DNA of 64,000 nt from Stakelama portus (GCF_003171655.1 NZ_QFZL01000007.1:1-64000); one strand, 5' to 3'; counted from the first letter of the stretch, positions 9,528 through 17,981 are shown. Notes: generated by a model from the letters alone, not told the origin. Numbers and translations: made by a program.

Positions 9528-10139
9528 GAATTCTCGTGCAAATCATAGCGTGGCCAGGATGTTATAGGGATTGACTTCTTAAGCAATATTCATTGCCGGC
9601 TGCTTCCGCCATTGTTGGATCGACTGATCGCAGGAGAGATCGGCTCAGGGTGAGGACAAGAAACGTAGCGCTACCCTGCCGGGCAACCTGCTCTATCCGC
9701 CGGCGCGGACCGGGCCAGTAGTCCCGGCCCATTCGGGTGACGATCAGGAGCAATCGAAAGTGGAGCGGGAATTGCTGTTGGACGCGCTCTGTCCCGCGCT
9801 TCGCGCTCCTGAGGGCGCGGCAATCCTGAGCTAACCCGCAGGCACTCTCGCCTCTCTCGCTAACGGACGCCCGCTGGCCCACAGGCCCGCGCGCAGGACG
9901 TCCGTCGGCTTCGCGCCGTTGCAAGGGTGCCATTCCTGCTGGATCGCCGGGCGATCATATGGCGGGAGCACTAGGGGCTTTGCCCTCTCGTTCCCGAAAC
10001 CGGAAACAGACGCCCCCGTTTGGCGGGCCTGCACCCACTGGTCCGCGCCAGGGCATCGATTCCGGCCATTTTACCTTCCACCTCCCATCCCCGAGGGAAG
10101 GCAAGCGGGATGCCTTGGCTATCGGCGCATCCCTGCGTC
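9528..10139. other. GC-rich gene-poor stretch with inverted repeats
   Basis: About 600 bases between the defence operon and a degenerate gene. Open frames here change strand and phase without any family-like sequence, so no gene is called. Several short inverted repeats occur (for example CGGGCC..GGCCCG around 9709-9730), and the G+C content from about 9640 is high. It resembles decayed or regulatory DNA of an integrated element. No integrase or attachment site was recognised. Confidence 0.5.
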
Positions 10140-10500
10140 CTAATAAACGTTGACTATGTGCTCTGGCCAAAAATGACCTCGGACCCGAGCTCAAGTCAAA
10201 ATCGTCATCCTCGTTGTCGTCACTCCACGACGGCACATTATCCAAGACTCCTCAAAAATATGGACCTGAAGCTCCTTTGACGATGACCCACATACGTTCG
10301 TTCAACGAGATGGTTTCATCTGAATCGATCTCATCTTGGGGCAACTTCAGAAAAATGCAACTTTACCACATCTCCAACACCGATGTTGGACCGGTCTTCC
10401 ACTGCGGGAATTTGAATGGTGTCTGGATAGTCTTCTGCACTAGCAACTCCACTTCGAAGTTCCCGGCCATCGAATTCCGAACAGACCAGACTTGACGAGG
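10140..10500 (-). pseudogene. Degenerate DUF2314-like gene
   Basis: Reading the minus strand across three disruptions restores a coherent small protein: DTIQIPAVEDR and GDVVKLHF, then a one-base shift in the CCCC run near 10338-10341, then DETISLNERMWVIV and GPYF, an in-frame TGA at 10252-10254, then GVLDNVPSW, a second shift near 10180-10190, and finally WPEHIVNVY ending at TAG 10140-10142. The order GDxVKL, ERMWV, GxLDN, PEHI resembles DUF2314-type domains (recalled family pattern, not searched). Three independent disablements make a decayed gene more likely than sequencing error. The N-terminal limit near 10500 is uncertain. Confidence 0.55.
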
Positions 10501-10632
10501 TGCGGTATGGACGAAGTGATGATCCGAGACGCCGCGCGCACTGGGCCGTCGGCTCGATAATTTGCTGAACGAGGGCATGGCGCCGGAAATCAGGCGGTCT
10601 CGCGAGGATGCGCTTCTCGCGCAAAGCCACCT

Positions 10633-10842
10633 CTATCGGGCTTCGTCCACCTGATAGTACTGGGGGTTGTACATCCATTCGGTCACCTCGGATTCTCGCC
10701 ATCCGGCGCAGCGCGCCGCGATGCGGACCTGTTTGGGGAAGGTGCCGTCCTGGATTTTACGATAAAGCGTCGCGCGAGACAGCGCGGTGCGATCGAGCAC
10801 CTCGTTGATCCGGAGAAAGCGGTCCTTGGGCTGGTCGGACAT
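10633..10842 (-). CDS. AlpA-family DNA-binding regulator
   Basis: A 69-residue protein with the AlpA/phage-regulator winged helix-turn-helix: RFLRINEVLDRTALSRATLYRKI (about residues 8-30), then GTFPKQVRIA and a W-R-E-S-E-V-TEW C-terminal segment typical of the family. AlpA-type proteins commonly control integrase or excision genes of genomic islands and cryptic prophages. No integrase is present nearby, so its target here is unknown. It faces away from the ArdC gene. Confidence 0.85.
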   Translation of the reverse strand: MSDQPKDRFLRINEVLDRTALSRATLYRKIQDGTFPKQVRIAARCAGWRESEVTEWMYNPQYYQVDEAR

Positions 10843-11136
10843 ATCGCGTGTTCCTTGTGTTGTGTGGGTCGTGTTGCCTCCTGATCCGAGGATTTGAGAT
10901 CGCGCTGGAATCTGTCAATGCTTTGAGATTCTGCGGTTTCTACGCCATCGTGTCCTTCAACATGCTCGGGTGTCCGGGGACGTCCCCGGGTGCGTGCAGT
11001 ATTTTTTTCGATCCGATTTGGATGTGTCGTCTCAGGCTCTCTGGCCTGACCGCGCTCTACCTGCGCTGGCGCTTAGGCCGAGCCGCCCGGGGCGTCTCGT
11101 CGGCAGAGCCGTGACGATCGCCTGACACTCTTCCGT
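10843..11136. other. Intergenic region with a 16-base palindrome
   Basis: Together with the hairpin array that follows, this forms a gap of about 570 bases between the AlpA and ArdC genes. It contains the perfect palindrome CCGGGGACGTCCCCGG at 10974-10989, with a T-rich run (ATTTTTTTCG) starting 11 bases downstream. No gene was recognised on either strand. The palindrome could be an operator or a structural element; the T-run is too distant for a textbook terminator. Confidence 0.5.
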
Positions 11137-11292
11137 GGCGCTTTGTGCGCCCCGGTGCGGGACGGTTTCGTCCCGCGTATTGTCGCCGCGCTTTGGCGCG
11201 GCGGCGTGGGCCTGACGGCGGCAGACTGGCGGGTGGGCGTCGCTGCCCGTTAGCCCCGCCTCGGCAAGCCGCAACCCCGGCTGTGCCGGGGT
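11137..11292 (+). promoter_or_regulatory. Cluster of strong hairpins upstream of ardC
   Basis: Within 156 bases there are at least four perfect short-loop hairpins: GGCGC-TTTGT-GCGCC (11137-11151), GCGGGACG-GTTT-CGTCCCGC (11157-11176), CGCCGCGC-TTTG-GCGCGGCG (11184-11203) and ACCCCGGC-TGT-GCCGGGGT (11274-11292). The ArdC start codon lies about 125 bases further on. Such density is unusual. It could act as a folded single-strand promoter, an operator array or a transcript structure; which of these is inference only. Confidence 0.55.
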
Positions 11293-11418
11293 GCTCCTCT
11301 TCGTTTCGCCCCTCTGGGTGCGGCCCGCCGTTAGCTGGCGGTGCTGCTGGTCCGCTCCTGCCGCCCACCCGCCATTCCGGCGCCGGGCCATGGCGGTTGA
11401 AGGAAGGAGCGAAGCATC

Positions 11419-12312
11419 ATGGGAACGAATGAACGCCAGAGCCTCTATGGCGAGGTTACGAACCGGATCATTGCTGAACTGGAGGAAGGGCGACTGCCAT
11501 GGGTGCAGCCGTGGGATGCTTGCCTCTGCCCCTGCACCATGCCGCACAATGCGGGAAGCGGGAGGACCTATTCGGGGATCAATGTCCTGATCCTCTGGGC
11601 GTCGGTGATCGAGCATGGCCATGCTTTGCAAGGCTGGCTGACCTACCGGCAGGCCGAGAAGGCGGGCGGGCACGTCCGGCGCGGCGAGAAGGGCACAGTC
11701 ATCTGCTATGCCGACCGCTTCACGCCGAGGGACGAAGCCGAGAAGGCAAGGAGCGAGGACCGCGAGGCAAGGACCATTGCCTTCCTCAAGCGCTTCACCG
11801 TGTTCAATGTCGACCAGTGCGAGGGACTGCCCGAGGCTTATTTCTCCATTATGGATATACCCGATCCGGTGCTGGCAATTGCCGCAGCCGACGAGGTCAT
11901 TGCGCAGAGCGGGGCCGACCTGCGCGTTGGTGGCGGCGAAGCGTTCTATGCGCCGCGCGAGGACTTCGTGCAGGTGCCGCCACAGGCCGCGTTCGGCGAG
12001 CCGATCAACTGGTATCGCACCGCGCTCCATGAACTTGGCCACTGGACCGGGCACTCCAGCCGGTTGAACCGTGACCAGACCGGCGCCTTCGGATATTCCG
12101 CCTATGCGCGCGAGGAGCTGGTCGCCGAGATGGCGAGCGCGTTTACCTGCGCATCGCTCGGCATCGAACCAACCGTGCGGCATGCTGATTACATTGGCGC
12201 ATGGCTTTCCGTCCTTCGCGGTGACGAGAAGGCGATCTTCCGCGCGGCAAGCGCCGCGAGCAAGGCGGCCGACTGGCTGCTGGCCTCGCGCGCGGCGGAG
12301 GCGGGGCAGTGA
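11419..12312 (+). CDS. ardC: ArdC-like antirestriction protein (zincin-type)
   Basis: The 297-residue protein combines the N-terminal ssDNA-binding domain of ArdC/DUF1738 proteins (start MGTNERQSLYGEVTNRII, and PWVQPW, SGINVLILW) with a C-terminal zincin-like metallopeptidase domain. The zinc motif HELGHWTGH lies at residues 204-212, with a downstream glutamate in EELVAEM as likely third ligand. ArdC proteins protect incoming conjugative DNA from host restriction. A GGAAGGAGC stretch lies about 10 bases before the ATG. The stop overlaps the next gene in a GTGA arrangement. Its position relative to the predicted oriT puts it in the leading region. Confidence 0.88.
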   Translation: MGTNERQSLYGEVTNRIIAELEEGRLPWVQPWDACLCPCTMPHNAGSGRTYSGINVLILWASVIEHGHALQGWLTYRQAEKAGGHVRRGEKGTVICYADRFTPRDEAEKARSEDREARTIAFLKRFTVFNVDQCEGLPEAYFSIMDIPDPVLAIAAADEVIAQSGADLRVGGGEAFYAPREDFVQVPPQAAFGEPINWYRTALHELGHWTGHSSRLNRDQTGAFGYSAYAREELVAEMASAFTCASLGIEPTVRHADYIGAWLSVLRGDEKAIFRAASAASKAADWLLASRAAEAGQ

Positions 12313-12554
12313 TCCCGCCCCTTCCGTCACAAGACGAACTGGCGCGCATCGAGGACGCGGTGCGCCGCCTGCCGCGTCTCGAGCGTGAAGTGTTCCTCGC
12401 GGTGCGGCTCGACGGGCTGACCTATGCCGAGATCGCCGCGCGAACCAGGCTCACGCCTCGGCAGGTCGAGCGCCTGTTCGCGCAGGCGCTGACCAATATC
12501 CTTCGCAACATGGCCAGTCCGCGCCGCCGCTGGTGGCGACGGCTGTTGCCATGA
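12309..12554 (+). CDS. Small sigma-70 region 4-like DNA-binding protein
   Basis: At 81 residues the protein is almost only a sigma region 4 helix-turn-helix: LPRLEREVFLAVRLDGLTYAEIA (about 18-40) followed by RTRLTPRQVERLFAQAL, then a basic RRRWWRRLLP tail. It starts with GTG overlapping the ardC stop codon, so it is translationally coupled. It lacks region 2, so it is unlikely to be a complete sigma factor; a regulator of the mobile element is more plausible. Function is inferred. Confidence 0.8.
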   Translation: MIPPLPSQDELARIEDAVRRLPRLEREVFLAVRLDGLTYAEIAARTRLTPRQVERLFAQALTNILRNMASPRRRWWRRLLP

Positions 12555-12636
12555 TGGCGCTTCAGCAAAACGCGCCTGTGTCCATACCCATTTCCTGGTA
12601 TGGGCAGAGGCGCATTTTGCCTGCTAGGCTTGGGCG

Positions 12637-13566
12637 ATGAAGAGCGACCTCGACCACTTGCCCGCGAACAAGCAGCGCGAACTCGAACGCGTGGTGCAGC
12701 TGATCTTCGAGGAGTTCGAGGACGCCTTCGCGCTCTCGAAGCACGAATGGAAGAAGAAGGGGCGCATCCTCAAGATCGTGCTCTACGGCTCCTATGCGCG
12801 CGGCGGCTGGGTCGACGAGCCGCACACCGCCAAGGGCTACAAATCGGACTACGACCTGCTGATCGTCGTCAACGACAAGCGGCTCACCGACCGGGTCAAG
12901 TACTGGGTCAAGGTCGATGACCGGCTGATGCGCGAGTACGGCATTGCCGGGACGCTTCGGACACCGGTCAATTTCATCGTGCACACGCTCGCCGAGGTGA
13001 ACGATGGGCTCGCCCACGGGCGCTACTTCTTCATGGACGTCGCGAAGGACGGCATCGCGCTCTACGAGAGCGAGGACACCGAGTTCCACGAGCCCAAGCC
13101 GAAGACGCCGCAACAGGCTTTGGCCATGGCGAGGGAGTATTTCGAGGAGTGGTTCCCCGCCGCCATGCGGCGACACGACTTTGTCCGCTTCGGCATGGAA
13201 AAGGGGCACCTGAAAGAGACAGCATTCGAGTTACATCAAACGACCGAGAGCCTCTATCATTGCGTCCTGTTGGTGGTGACGTTCTATACCCCACACGTTC
13301 ACAATCTTGGCTTCCTGCGCACGCAGGCCGAGCGGCTCGATGCGCGGCTGACCTATGTCTGGCCCTGGAGCACGCGCAAGGAGCGCGCGATGTTCGAGAA
13401 GCTGAAGGAAGCCTACGTCAGGGCGCGCTACTCGAAAAACTACCGGATCAGCGAAGAGGAGCTCAATTGGCTTCGAGAACGAGTCGAAGAGCTTGGCCGC
13501 GTGGTGCACGAGCTTTGCTCGGAACGGATCGCCAAGCTTGAGTCTATTGCCCGCCAAGGGGATTGA
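12637..13566 (+). CDS. MNT-HEPN fusion protein (nucleotidyltransferase plus HEPN)
   Basis: A 309-residue fusion. Residues 40-130 form a minimal nucleotidyltransferase: GSYARG at 51-56, DYD at 71-73 (GS-x-D-x-D signature). Residues about 160-300 resemble a HEPN helical domain, with AYVRARYSKNYRIS and a following helix. In MNT/HEPN toxin-antitoxin pairs the nucleotidyltransferase modifies and neutralises the HEPN toxin; here both sit on one chain. A canonical R-X4-6-H RNase motif is not evident, so the HEPN part may be inactive or non-canonical. It is 70 bases downstream of the sigma-like gene, in the same direction. Confidence 0.8.
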   Translation: MKSDLDHLPANKQRELERVVQLIFEEFEDAFALSKHEWKKKGRILKIVLYGSYARGGWVDEPHTAKGYKSDYDLLIVVNDKRLTDRVKYWVKVDDRLMREYGIAGTLRTPVNFIVHTLAEVNDGLAHGRYFFMDVAKDGIALYESEDTEFHEPKPKTPQQALAMAREYFEEWFPAAMRRHDFVRFGMEKGHLKETAFELHQTTESLYHCVLLVVTFYTPHVHNLGFLRTQAERLDARLTYVWPWSTRKERAMFEKLKEAYVRARYSKNYRISEEELNWLRERVEELGRVVHELCSERIAKLESIARQGD

Positions 13567-13573
13567 TCACCTA

Positions 13574-14239
13574 TCATTTTGCCAGCGCTTGCAACGCTTC
13601 CTCGATACCCGCCACAAAGTTCTCGTATACCTCGGCATCCAGCCAGTCGTCCTTACTGGCCTGCAGGCGCCGAAATCGCTTCATAGTGGAAAAAAGAGAA
13701 CTGATATGTTCTGCTTCCCTTTCGGAAAGCGGATTTCTTCTTCGTCCATCAACTAGACGCCATGCTGCATCGCCGATCGAGCGGGCATCAAAATCGTCTC
13801 CGAGTTTGTTTTGCAGAGCCCCGCACAAATCGGACCATCTTCGATCGATCAAATCATATAGCTGTGTGGCAGTCTTGTCAGAGTTCTCTAGATGATCTTT
13901 CGGATTCACGAGATTATCGTCGCCCGTATCCCTAAATGGTTCGGAAAAGCTCTGGGTGACCAAGTCAGCCGCGAGAGATTTAATGGTGCTCAGCTGCTGC
14001 TCCATTCCCCGAAGGTGCTCGCGAAGGTTGGAGACCTCCTGAGTTGAATTGCGGATTTGGGCCTCTGCGTCCTGTAGATGCCGCACTTGCACTTTCAGTT
14101 CTTCGATGGAAGTCGTCACAGAACTGAGCTCTCTTATGATCCCCTTCAGAAGGCCACCTGGACCAAGAATCAAAACGGCAATTAGACCGACGATAGGCCA
14201 CGCCAAAGCAGACACCAAATTTACCCAGACCTGTGGCAT
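13574..14239 (-). CDS. Membrane-anchored coiled-coil protein, unknown function
   Basis: The 221-residue protein has one N-terminal membrane segment (SALAWPIVGLIAVLILGPGG, about 9-28), then a predicted coiled coil (about 35-90, rich in E, Q, L and R), then a mostly helical soluble part. Its start is well supported by an AGGAGG sequence 5 bases before the ATG. It is convergent with the MNT-HEPN gene, with the stop codons only a few bases apart. No family was recognised. Confidence 0.75.
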   Translation of the reverse strand: MPQVWVNLVSALAWPIVGLIAVLILGPGGLLKGIIRELSSVTTSIEELKVQVRHLQDAEAQIRNSTQEVSNLREHLRGMEQQLSTIKSLAADLVTQSFSEPFRDTGDDNLVNPKDHLENSDKTATQLYDLIDRRWSDLCGALQNKLGDDFDARSIGDAAWRLVDGRRRNPLSEREAEHISSLFSTMKRFRRLQASKDDWLDAEVYENFVAGIEEALQALAK

Positions 14240-14293
14240 TTGACCTCCTTTGAAGGAAGTATCTATTGCGCTGTAATCGGTATGCCTTCAAGC

Positions 14294-14563
14294 TCAGCTC
14301 TCGTGAGTTGAAATAGATCGCCTATCGGCCCCAAACGCGCGAAGCCCGCGTCGGCTCCACAGCGCGAGCACATGCAGTCGTTCCGCTCCGCGCAACCTGC
14401 CCGCCGCTTCGACCAGCAGTCCCAGGATCACAGCGCGGTCGTCGTCGGTGAGCTCTACCAGCCCAGCCTTGGCGACCAGCCCGCCGAGCTCGATGAGCTG
14501 GCGCGTGCGCTCGCGGCGCTTCACCTGCCAGTCGCGGGTGTCATGCCGCGCCTGACGTGCCAT
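14294..14563 (-). CDS. traD: TraD-like conjugal transfer protein
   Basis: About 89 residues from the ATG at 14561-14563. The core RERTRQLIELGGLVAKAGL followed by LTDDDRAVILGLLVEAA is typical of the small TraD proteins of Ti-type mobilization regions. It overlaps the end of the TraC-like gene by 23 bases, as in the usual traC-traD order. An open frame extends further upstream but that part is out-of-phase overlap with traC. TraD is an accessory protein of the oriT-processing complex in related plasmids; here its role is inferred from homology of pattern and position. Confidence 0.75.
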   Translation of the reverse strand: MARQARHDTRDWQVKRRERTRQLIELGGLVAKAGLVELTDDDRAVILGLLVEAAGRLRGAERLHVLALWSRRGLRAFGADRRSISTHES

Positions 14564-14867
14564 GAGCCGATTGCGCTGCGCCTTGTTCCGGCGCAGCGCG
14601 CCCTTGCCCACCGCCAGTGCTGTTGCCAGCCCCGCGTGCCGTCCCGCGAAAGAACGCTGCGCCCCGCTTGCGCCACGCCTCCCTTGTCGCGGAATCGGTG
14701 GTCGCGACGGCGGCGAGCAGTGCGCCGGCCAGTTCTTCGGCGCTGAGTTCGTCGGCCCCGGTGGCAATCACCAGCTCGCCCAGCTGGCTCTGCTTGCGGC
14801 ATTTGAGTTGCTTCGCCTTGTCGGCAAGTGCCTTGAGCTCGGCATCATAGTCACGCGGTTTGCGCAT
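14541..14867 (-). CDS. traC: TraC-like conjugal transfer protein
   Basis: A 108-residue basic protein starting MRKPRDYDAELKALADKAKQ, followed by GELVIATGADELSAEELAGALL, a pattern shared with small TraC-type accessory proteins of Ti-like mobilization modules. The C-terminal third is low-complexity (G, A, Q, R). It is divergent from the relaxase gene, with the predicted oriT between them, which is the classical oriT layout of such systems. It probably assists relaxosome formation (family inference). Confidence 0.78.
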   Translation of the reverse strand: MRKPRDYDAELKALADKAKQLKCRKQSQLGELVIATGADELSAEELAGALLAAVATTDSATREAWRKRGAAFFRGTARGAGNSTGGGQGRAAPEQGAAQSAHGTSGAA

Positions 14868-14936
14868 GGAGAATGCCCTTCCTTGCGGGGTGCGGACCTT
14901 CCAGTTATCGACATCGCCGATCAGTCACAACATCGT

Positions 14937-15010
14937 GAAATCTCTTGAGATTTCGCGTTCCCGAGATTGATGAAATCTTTCGAGGGCGCGCTTATACGTC
15001 GTGCCGACGT
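14937..15010 (-). other. oriT: oriT-like site of the Ti/RSF1010 (MOB-Q) type
   Basis: Between divergent traC and traA the minus strand reads a hairpin ACGTCG-GCA-CGACGT (15010-14996), then TATAAGCGCGCCCT. This closely matches Q-type nic regions (TATAATTGCGCCCT in Ti plasmids, TAAGTGCGCCCT in RSF1010, from memory). The predicted nick lies on the minus strand between 14987 and 14986, before CCCTC. A perfect palindrome GAAATCTC-TT-GAGATTTC at 14937-14954 and a repeated GAAATCT near 14972 may bind accessory proteins. The predicted transferred strand would lead leftwards, toward traC, MNT-HEPN and ardC. Confidence 0.75.
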
Positions 15011-15039
15011 GCGCATGTAAGTGTAAGTGGATAGCCCTC

Positions 15040-17970
15040 ATGGCGATCTACCACTTCTCGGCCAAGGTCATCTCGCGCGCTTCGGGCTCGTCCGCTGCCG
15101 CGGCCGCGGCCTACCGCTCGGCCTCGCGGCTGCGCGACGAGCGGCTGGACCGGAACCACGACTTCTCGAACAAGGCAGGCGTGGTGCACTCCGAAGTGCT
15201 GCTGCCCGAAAACGCGCCCGAGGAATGGCGCGACCGGGAGAAGCTGTGGAACGACGTCGAGGCGGCCGAGGTGCGCAAGGACGCGCAACTCGCGCGCGAG
15301 ATCGAGTTCGCGATTCCGCGCGAGATGCGCCAGGCCGACGGGATCGAGCTGGCGCGCGATTTCGTCAAAAGGGAATTCGTCGATCGCGGCATGGTCGCCG
15401 ATCTCAACGTGCATTGGGATGTAGGTGAAGACGGCCAGCCCAAGCCGCACGCGCATGTCATGCTGGGCGTGCGCGAAGTGCGCGCCGACGGCTTCGGCGC
15501 CAAGGTACGCGACTGGAACCGGACCGAGCTATTGACCCACTGGCGCGAAGCCTGGGCCCAGCACGTCAATGGCCGGCTGGCCCAGCTCGATATCGACACG
15601 CGCATCAATCACCGCAGCTTTGAAGCGCAGGGCATCGATCTCGAACCCCAGCACAAGATCGGCCCCGCCGCTTCGCGCATGGCGGGCCAGGGTTTGGCAA
15701 GCGAACGGCTCGAAGAGCATTTTGCCATCGCGCGCAGCAACGGCGAGAAGATCCTCGCCGACCCGTCCATTGCCTTGGATGCGATCACCCACCAGCAATC
15801 CACCTTCACCACCCGCGACCTTGCGATGTTCGTGCACCGGCACAGCGAGGGAAAGGACCAGTTCGATGCGGTGATGGCGGCGGTGCGCTCCTCGCCCGAG
15901 CTGGTGAAGCTGGGCCAGGATGGACGCGGGCACGAGCGGTTCACGTCGCGCGACATGCTGGCGACCGAACGGCGGCTTGAGAATGCCACGATCAAGCTCG
16001 ATGCCCGCCGCAACCTCGGCGTTCTCGACCGCCATCTGGAGCGTGCGCTCATGCAGGCCGAAGCGCGCGGACTTGTCCTCTCGCCCGAACAACGCGGGGC
16101 GGTCGAGCATGTGACGAGCAGCCGGGGCATCAGCAATGTCATCGGCTATGCCGGAACCGGCAAGAGCGCGATGCTGGGTGTCGCGCGTGAAGCCTGGGAA
16201 TCGGCCGGCTATGAAGTGCGCGGCATTGCCCTGTCGGGCATTGCCGCCGAGGGCCTTGAAAGCGGCTCAGGCATTGCCTCGCGCACCATCGCCAGTCTCG
16301 AACACCAATGGGGCCAGGACCGCGAGCTGTTAAACAGCAAATCCGTGCTGGTGATCGACGAAGCCGGAATGATCGGTACGCGCCAGATAGAGCGCGTGAT
16401 CACCGAGGCCGAAAAGCACAGCGCCAAGGTGGTGCTGGTCGGCGATCCCCAGCAGCTCCAGGCGATCGAAGCCGGCGCCTCGTTCCGCTCGATTGCCGAA
16501 CGCCACGGCGCGGTGGAAATCACCGAAGTGCGCCGCCAGCACGAAGACTGGCAGCGCGATGCCACGCGGCATCTGGCCACCGGCCGAACCGCCGAGGCAC
16601 TCGATGCCTACGAACGGGCCGGCCATATCCACGCCGCCGAAACCCGAGAGGCAGCGCGCGAGCAACTGATCGAGCGCTGGGATCGCGGCCGGCAGGCCAA
16701 ACCCGATGCCGGCCGCATCATCCTCACCCACACCAACGACGAAGTGCGCGAGCTCAACGAGGCGGCGCGCGGGCGGATGCGCGCCGCCGGTGACCTCGGC
16801 GAGGATGTGAGTCTGCAGGTGGAACGCGGTAGCCGCGACTTCGCTGCTGGTGACCGCGTGATGTTCCTCAAGAACGAGCGCGGCCTCGGCGTAAAGAACG
16901 GCACGCTCGGCACGATCCGCAGCGTCAATGCGCTGTCGATGGCAGTGACGCTCGACGATGGGCGACAGCTCGCCTTCGACCTCAAGGACTATGACCACAT
17001 CGATCACGGCTATGCCGCCACCATCCACAAGGCGCAGGGCATGACGGTGAATCGTGTCCATGTGCTGGCAACGCCCGGGCTCGACCGGCACGGCGCCTAT
17101 GTCGCGCTCTCGCGCCACCGCGACAGCGTCGAGCTGCACTACGGCAAAGACGACTTCGCCAATCGCGATCGGCTTGCCCTGACGCTCGCCCGCGAGCGCG
17201 GCAAGGACATGGCCTCGGACTATGTCCCAAAGGCACCAGAGCAATCGCCCGAGCCGGTCGCCGCGCGAGTCCAGGACGATCCGTTCGCTGGGCTCACGGT
17301 GCCGATGACCTCCTCGCTCAGGATCGCGCGAGAGGCCCAGGCGATCGAGCGGGCAACGCCCGCGCAATCAGTCGCCGACCCCTTTGCCGGACTGAAGCTC
17401 GACGTCAGCGCCTTGCGGGTACAGGCAGAGCGCGATCCGCTCGACCGGGCCGTCGAGCGCTATGGCCGCGCCGCGGCGGACATCATCCGCATGGAGGAGC
17501 AAGGCCACGAGCCGCTCCATCACCAGCGCAAGGCGTTCGGGGAAGTCACCAAGGACCTCGATGCGCTGCGCTCCAATGGCGGGGCGGATATGCGCGACGC
17601 CATGAACAAGGATCCCTCACTCATCCATGAAGCTGCCAAGGGCCGCACCGCGCGCGCCATTCAGGCGATGATCGCCGAGGGCGAACTGCGCATCGATGCC
17701 GGCAATCGGGCCGACCGATTCGTTGCGGACTGGCAGGCCAAATCACGCCAGATGAAGGCGCTCGAACGGCAGGGCGAACACTACAAAGCCTCCTGCGTCA
17801 AAGACGACATGAGAAACATGGCCAGGGCGCTGCACCGCGATCCCCAGCTCGAGTCGCTGCTCAAAAATCGCACCACCGAACTCGGAATGAAGGCCGCCAG
17901 CGGCGCATCGATATCTCATGACCTCCAGCAGTGGCTCGGCCGCTCGCGCGGGTTGGGCATTGGCATGTAG
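15040..17970 (+). CDS. traA: TraA-type relaxase/helicase (MOB-Q)
   Basis: About 976 residues from the ATG at 15040; the frame is open further upstream, but MAIYHFSAKVISRASG is the standard relaxase start. The N-terminal MobA/MobL domain has a candidate catalytic tyrosine (Y25) and the three-histidine metal site H125, H137, H139 (PHAHVML). The C-terminal part is a RecD/TraI-like helicase with Walker A GYAGTGKS (about 369), VIDEAGMIG (about 438) and a later HKAQGMTVNRV motif. It nicks oriT and unwinds the DNA for transfer. No traG or type IV secretion genes follow, so transfer would need functions supplied in trans. Confidence 0.93.
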   Translation: MAIYHFSAKVISRASGSSAAAAAAYRSASRLRDERLDRNHDFSNKAGVVHSEVLLPENAPEEWRDREKLWNDVEAAEVRKDAQLAREIEFAIPREMRQADGIELARDFVKREFVDRGMVADLNVHWDVGEDGQPKPHAHVMLGVREVRADGFGAKVRDWNRTELLTHWREAWAQHVNGRLAQLDIDTRINHRSFEAQGIDLEPQHKIGPAASRMAGQGLASERLEEHFAIARSNGEKILADPSIALDAITHQQSTFTTRDLAMFVHRHSEGKDQFDAVMAAVRSSPELVKLGQDGRGHERFTSRDMLATERRLENATIKLDARRNLGVLDRHLERALMQAEARGLVLSPEQRGAVEHVTSSRGISNVIGYAGTGKSAMLGVAREAWESAGYEVRGIALSGIAAEGLESGSGIASRTIASLEHQWGQDRELLNSKSVLVIDEAGMIGTRQIERVITEAEKHSAKVVLVGDPQQLQAIEAGASFRSIAERHGAVEITEVRRQHEDWQRDATRHLATGRTAEALDAYERAGHIHAAETREAAREQLIERWDRGRQAKPDAGRIILTHTNDEVRELNEAARGRMRAAGDLGEDVSLQVERGSRDFAAGDRVMFLKNERGLGVKNGTLGTIRSVNALSMAVTLDDGRQLAFDLKDYDHIDHGYAATIHKAQGMTVNRVHVLATPGLDRHGAYVALSRHRDSVELHYGKDDFANRDRLALTLARERGKDMASDYVPKAPEQSPEPVAARVQDDPFAGLTVPMTSSLRIAREAQAIERATPAQSVADPFAGLKLDVSALRVQAERDPLDRAVERYGRAAADIIRMEEQGHEPLHHQRKAFGEVTKDLDALRSNGGADMRDAMNKDPSLIHEAAKGRTARAIQAMIAEGELRIDAGNRADRFVADWQAKSRQMKALERQGEHYKASCVKDDMRNMARALHRDPQLESLLKNRTTELGMKAASGASISHDLQQWLGRSRGLGIGM

Positions 17971-17981
17971 GCTCCCTTGCC

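Noticed and set aside
10214..10495. 93-residue plus-strand frame
   Set aside because: The opposite strand carries the remains of a DUF2314-like gene; this frame is its complement.
11032..12330. 432-residue minus-strand frame over ardC
   Set aside because: It is the complement of the ArdC gene, which has a zincin motif and coupled downstream gene.
12562..13209. 215-residue minus-strand frame over the MNT-HEPN gene
   Set aside because: The plus-strand protein has catalytic motifs and a normal length; the minus frame is low-complexity and unsupported.
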